The notes below the pieces were generated by a model that was given only the letters and a program-made list of their open reading frames with translations, had not been told where the DNA came from and ran no database searches. Source: CAZBZG01 sp964496245 (GTDB lineage: Bacteria > Planctomycetota > SZUA-567). Taken from it: a stretch of 14,137 nucleotides of DNA. Positions 13,559 through 14,137 of this stretch are shown here, one piece after another; positions within the stretch are counted from its first letter, which is position 1; each line of letters starts with the position of its first letter. A program made the position numbers and the translations under genes. Location of the stretch: positions 1 through 14,137 of the forward strand of contig CAZBZG010000108.1 of assembly GCA_964496245.1 (NCBI GenBank). Direction: 5' to 3'.

Positions 13559-13843
13559 ATGATCAAGATCAAGGATTCGCCGCATCCCGGCGAAGTGTTG
13601 CTCGAGGAATTCCTGAACCCCATGGGCATTTCGCAGAATGCCTTTGCCAAGCACCTCAAGGTGCCATTCCGGCGCGTCAACGAGATCGTCAATGGCAAGC
13701 GTTCGGTCACACCCGAGACAGCGCAGCTCTTTGCCATGGCCCTGGGAACGAGCGTCGAGGTCTGGATGGGCCTCCAGATGCAGTATGACCTGGCCACGCA
13801 TCGCGTGAACCGGCAGGTTCCTCGCCTGCGGGCGACCGGGTGA
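13559..13843 (+). CDS. higA: HigA-type antitoxin (XRE-family helix-turn-helix)
   Basis: 94-aa DNA-binding antitoxin that neutralises HigB and represses its own promoter. It has the family opening HPGEVLLEEFLNPMGISQNA (9-28), a helix-turn-helix across ISQNAFAKHLKVPFRRVNEI (24-43), the VNGKRSVTPETAQLFAMALG segment and the closing TSVEVWMGLQMQYDLA (65-80). GAGGGAGG lies just before the ATG. Its 3' end overlaps, on the opposite strand, the end of the reading frame that enters from the right edge. Confidence 0.95.
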   Translation: MIKIKDSPHPGEVLLEEFLNPMGISQNAFAKHLKVPFRRVNEIVNGKRSVTPETAQLFAMALGTSVEVWMGLQMQYDLATHRVNRQVPRLRATG

Positions 13844-14137
13844 AGTCTGCAGGCGCGACAGTGCCCTCATGTATCGGCAACAGGAAGGACACCTGGACAA
13901 TGTCGCCGCGTTCGGCCACGAACTCGCCGTCGCGCTGATAGTCGGGATTTTCGGCCAGCAGTTCTGCGTGCAGAGCCTGGCAGAGGGCGCGGCCCTTCTC
14001 TTCCTTCGCTCTGTCCCGCTCCGTCTCCGCCTGCCCAAGGGCCGCCTCCGTCCTCTTCTGCTCGGCGCCGATCCAGAGCGCCGCAATCACCGCACCCGCC
14101 ACGATCACCACCCCGGCGGCCACCGACACGCCGGTCA
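13707..14137 (-). CDS. C-terminal part of a membrane-anchored coiled-coil protein (partial at window edge)
   Basis: Open to the right edge of the window, so the N-terminus is missing. The visible part starts TGVSVAAGVVIVAGAVIAAL, one transmembrane helix, followed by a charged coiled coil WIGAEQKRTEAALGQAETER-DRAKEEKGRAL. This arrangement is common after the catalytic domain of Planctomycete/Lentisphaera-type Ser/Thr kinases, but no kinase motif lies in the window. After about residue 95 the sequence loses character and the frame runs 137 bases into antisense higA before a stop at 13707, so the true or original end may be nearer 13850. It may be a gene whose 3' end was changed when higBA arrived. 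A GTG at 14129 could be mistaken for a start, but the frame continues upstream. Confidence 0.4.
   Translation of the reverse strand, partial: TGVSVAAGVVIVAGAVIAALWIGAEQKRTEAALGQAETERDRAKEEKGRALCQALHAELLAENPDYQRDGEFVAERGDIVQVSFLLPIHEGTVAPADFTRSPAGEEPAGSRDAWPGHTASGGPSRPRRSFPGPWQRAALSRV

Overview
The window is GC-rich chromosomal DNA from a bacterium. It opens with the 3' two thirds of recA. The gene types suggest an anaerobic or facultative member of the PVC group (Kiritimatiellota, Lentisphaerota, Planctomycetota or similar): a divergent sugar-active TIM-barrel protein, a Gfo/Idh/MocA dehydrogenase, a DUF362/polyferredoxin pair, and a transmembrane plus coiled-coil tail of the kind seen on Planctomycete-type kinases. 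That placement is an inference; no 16S rRNA or complete marker gene is present.

Layout. 1-647: end of recA (+). 667-1181: an antitoxin/ParE-RelE-like toxin pair (-), convergent with recA. 1182-1493: non-coding, with a candidate promoter for that pair and a strong hairpin just past the next gene. 1494-3542: a 682-aa clan GH-D-like protein (-) with its own candidate promoter. 3660-4540: a junk-like stretch holding a truncated copy of the end of a ferredoxin gene, a frameshifted 3' gene fragment, an IS91-type transposase remnant, a palindromic repeat and the asnB promoter. 4541-6130: asparagine synthase, asnB (+). 6131-6539: non-coding with a second palindromic repeat. 6540-11171: four genes on the minus strand, transcribed in the order Gfo/Idh/MocA dehydrogenase, PreA-like flavin/iron-sulfur protein, Tat-exported DUF362 protein, NapH-NapG-like membrane polyferredoxin. 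11172-11823: non-coding, with a run of stem-loops. 11824-13119: a long GNAT-type acetyltransferase (+). 13257-13843: a higBA toxin-antitoxin pair (+). 13844-14137: the tail of a membrane/coiled-coil protein (-) running off the window.

How it may work together. The four-gene minus-strand set looks like a redox module. A cytoplasmic NAD(P)-dependent sugar or cyclitol dehydrogenase and a PreA-like flavoprotein with two 4Fe-4S clusters sit beside a membrane polyferredoxin and an exported DUF362 protein. No PreT-like NAD(P)H subunit is next to the PreA homologue, so the polyferredoxin is a reasonable alternative electron partner. The grouping is seen in the sequence; the function is inference.

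The most striking structural feature is a 128-bp direct repeat (125 of 128 bases identical) at 3660-3787 and 6534-6661. The right copy is the 3' end of the polyferredoxin gene and the left copy is a detached piece of the same sequence. The 2.87-kb unit between them carries asnB and decayed gene pieces, which suggests that asnB arrived in, or was trapped by, a duplication or insertion event. The outer parts of the window carry toxin-antitoxin pairs, so most of it reads as accessory sequence next to the conserved recA locus.
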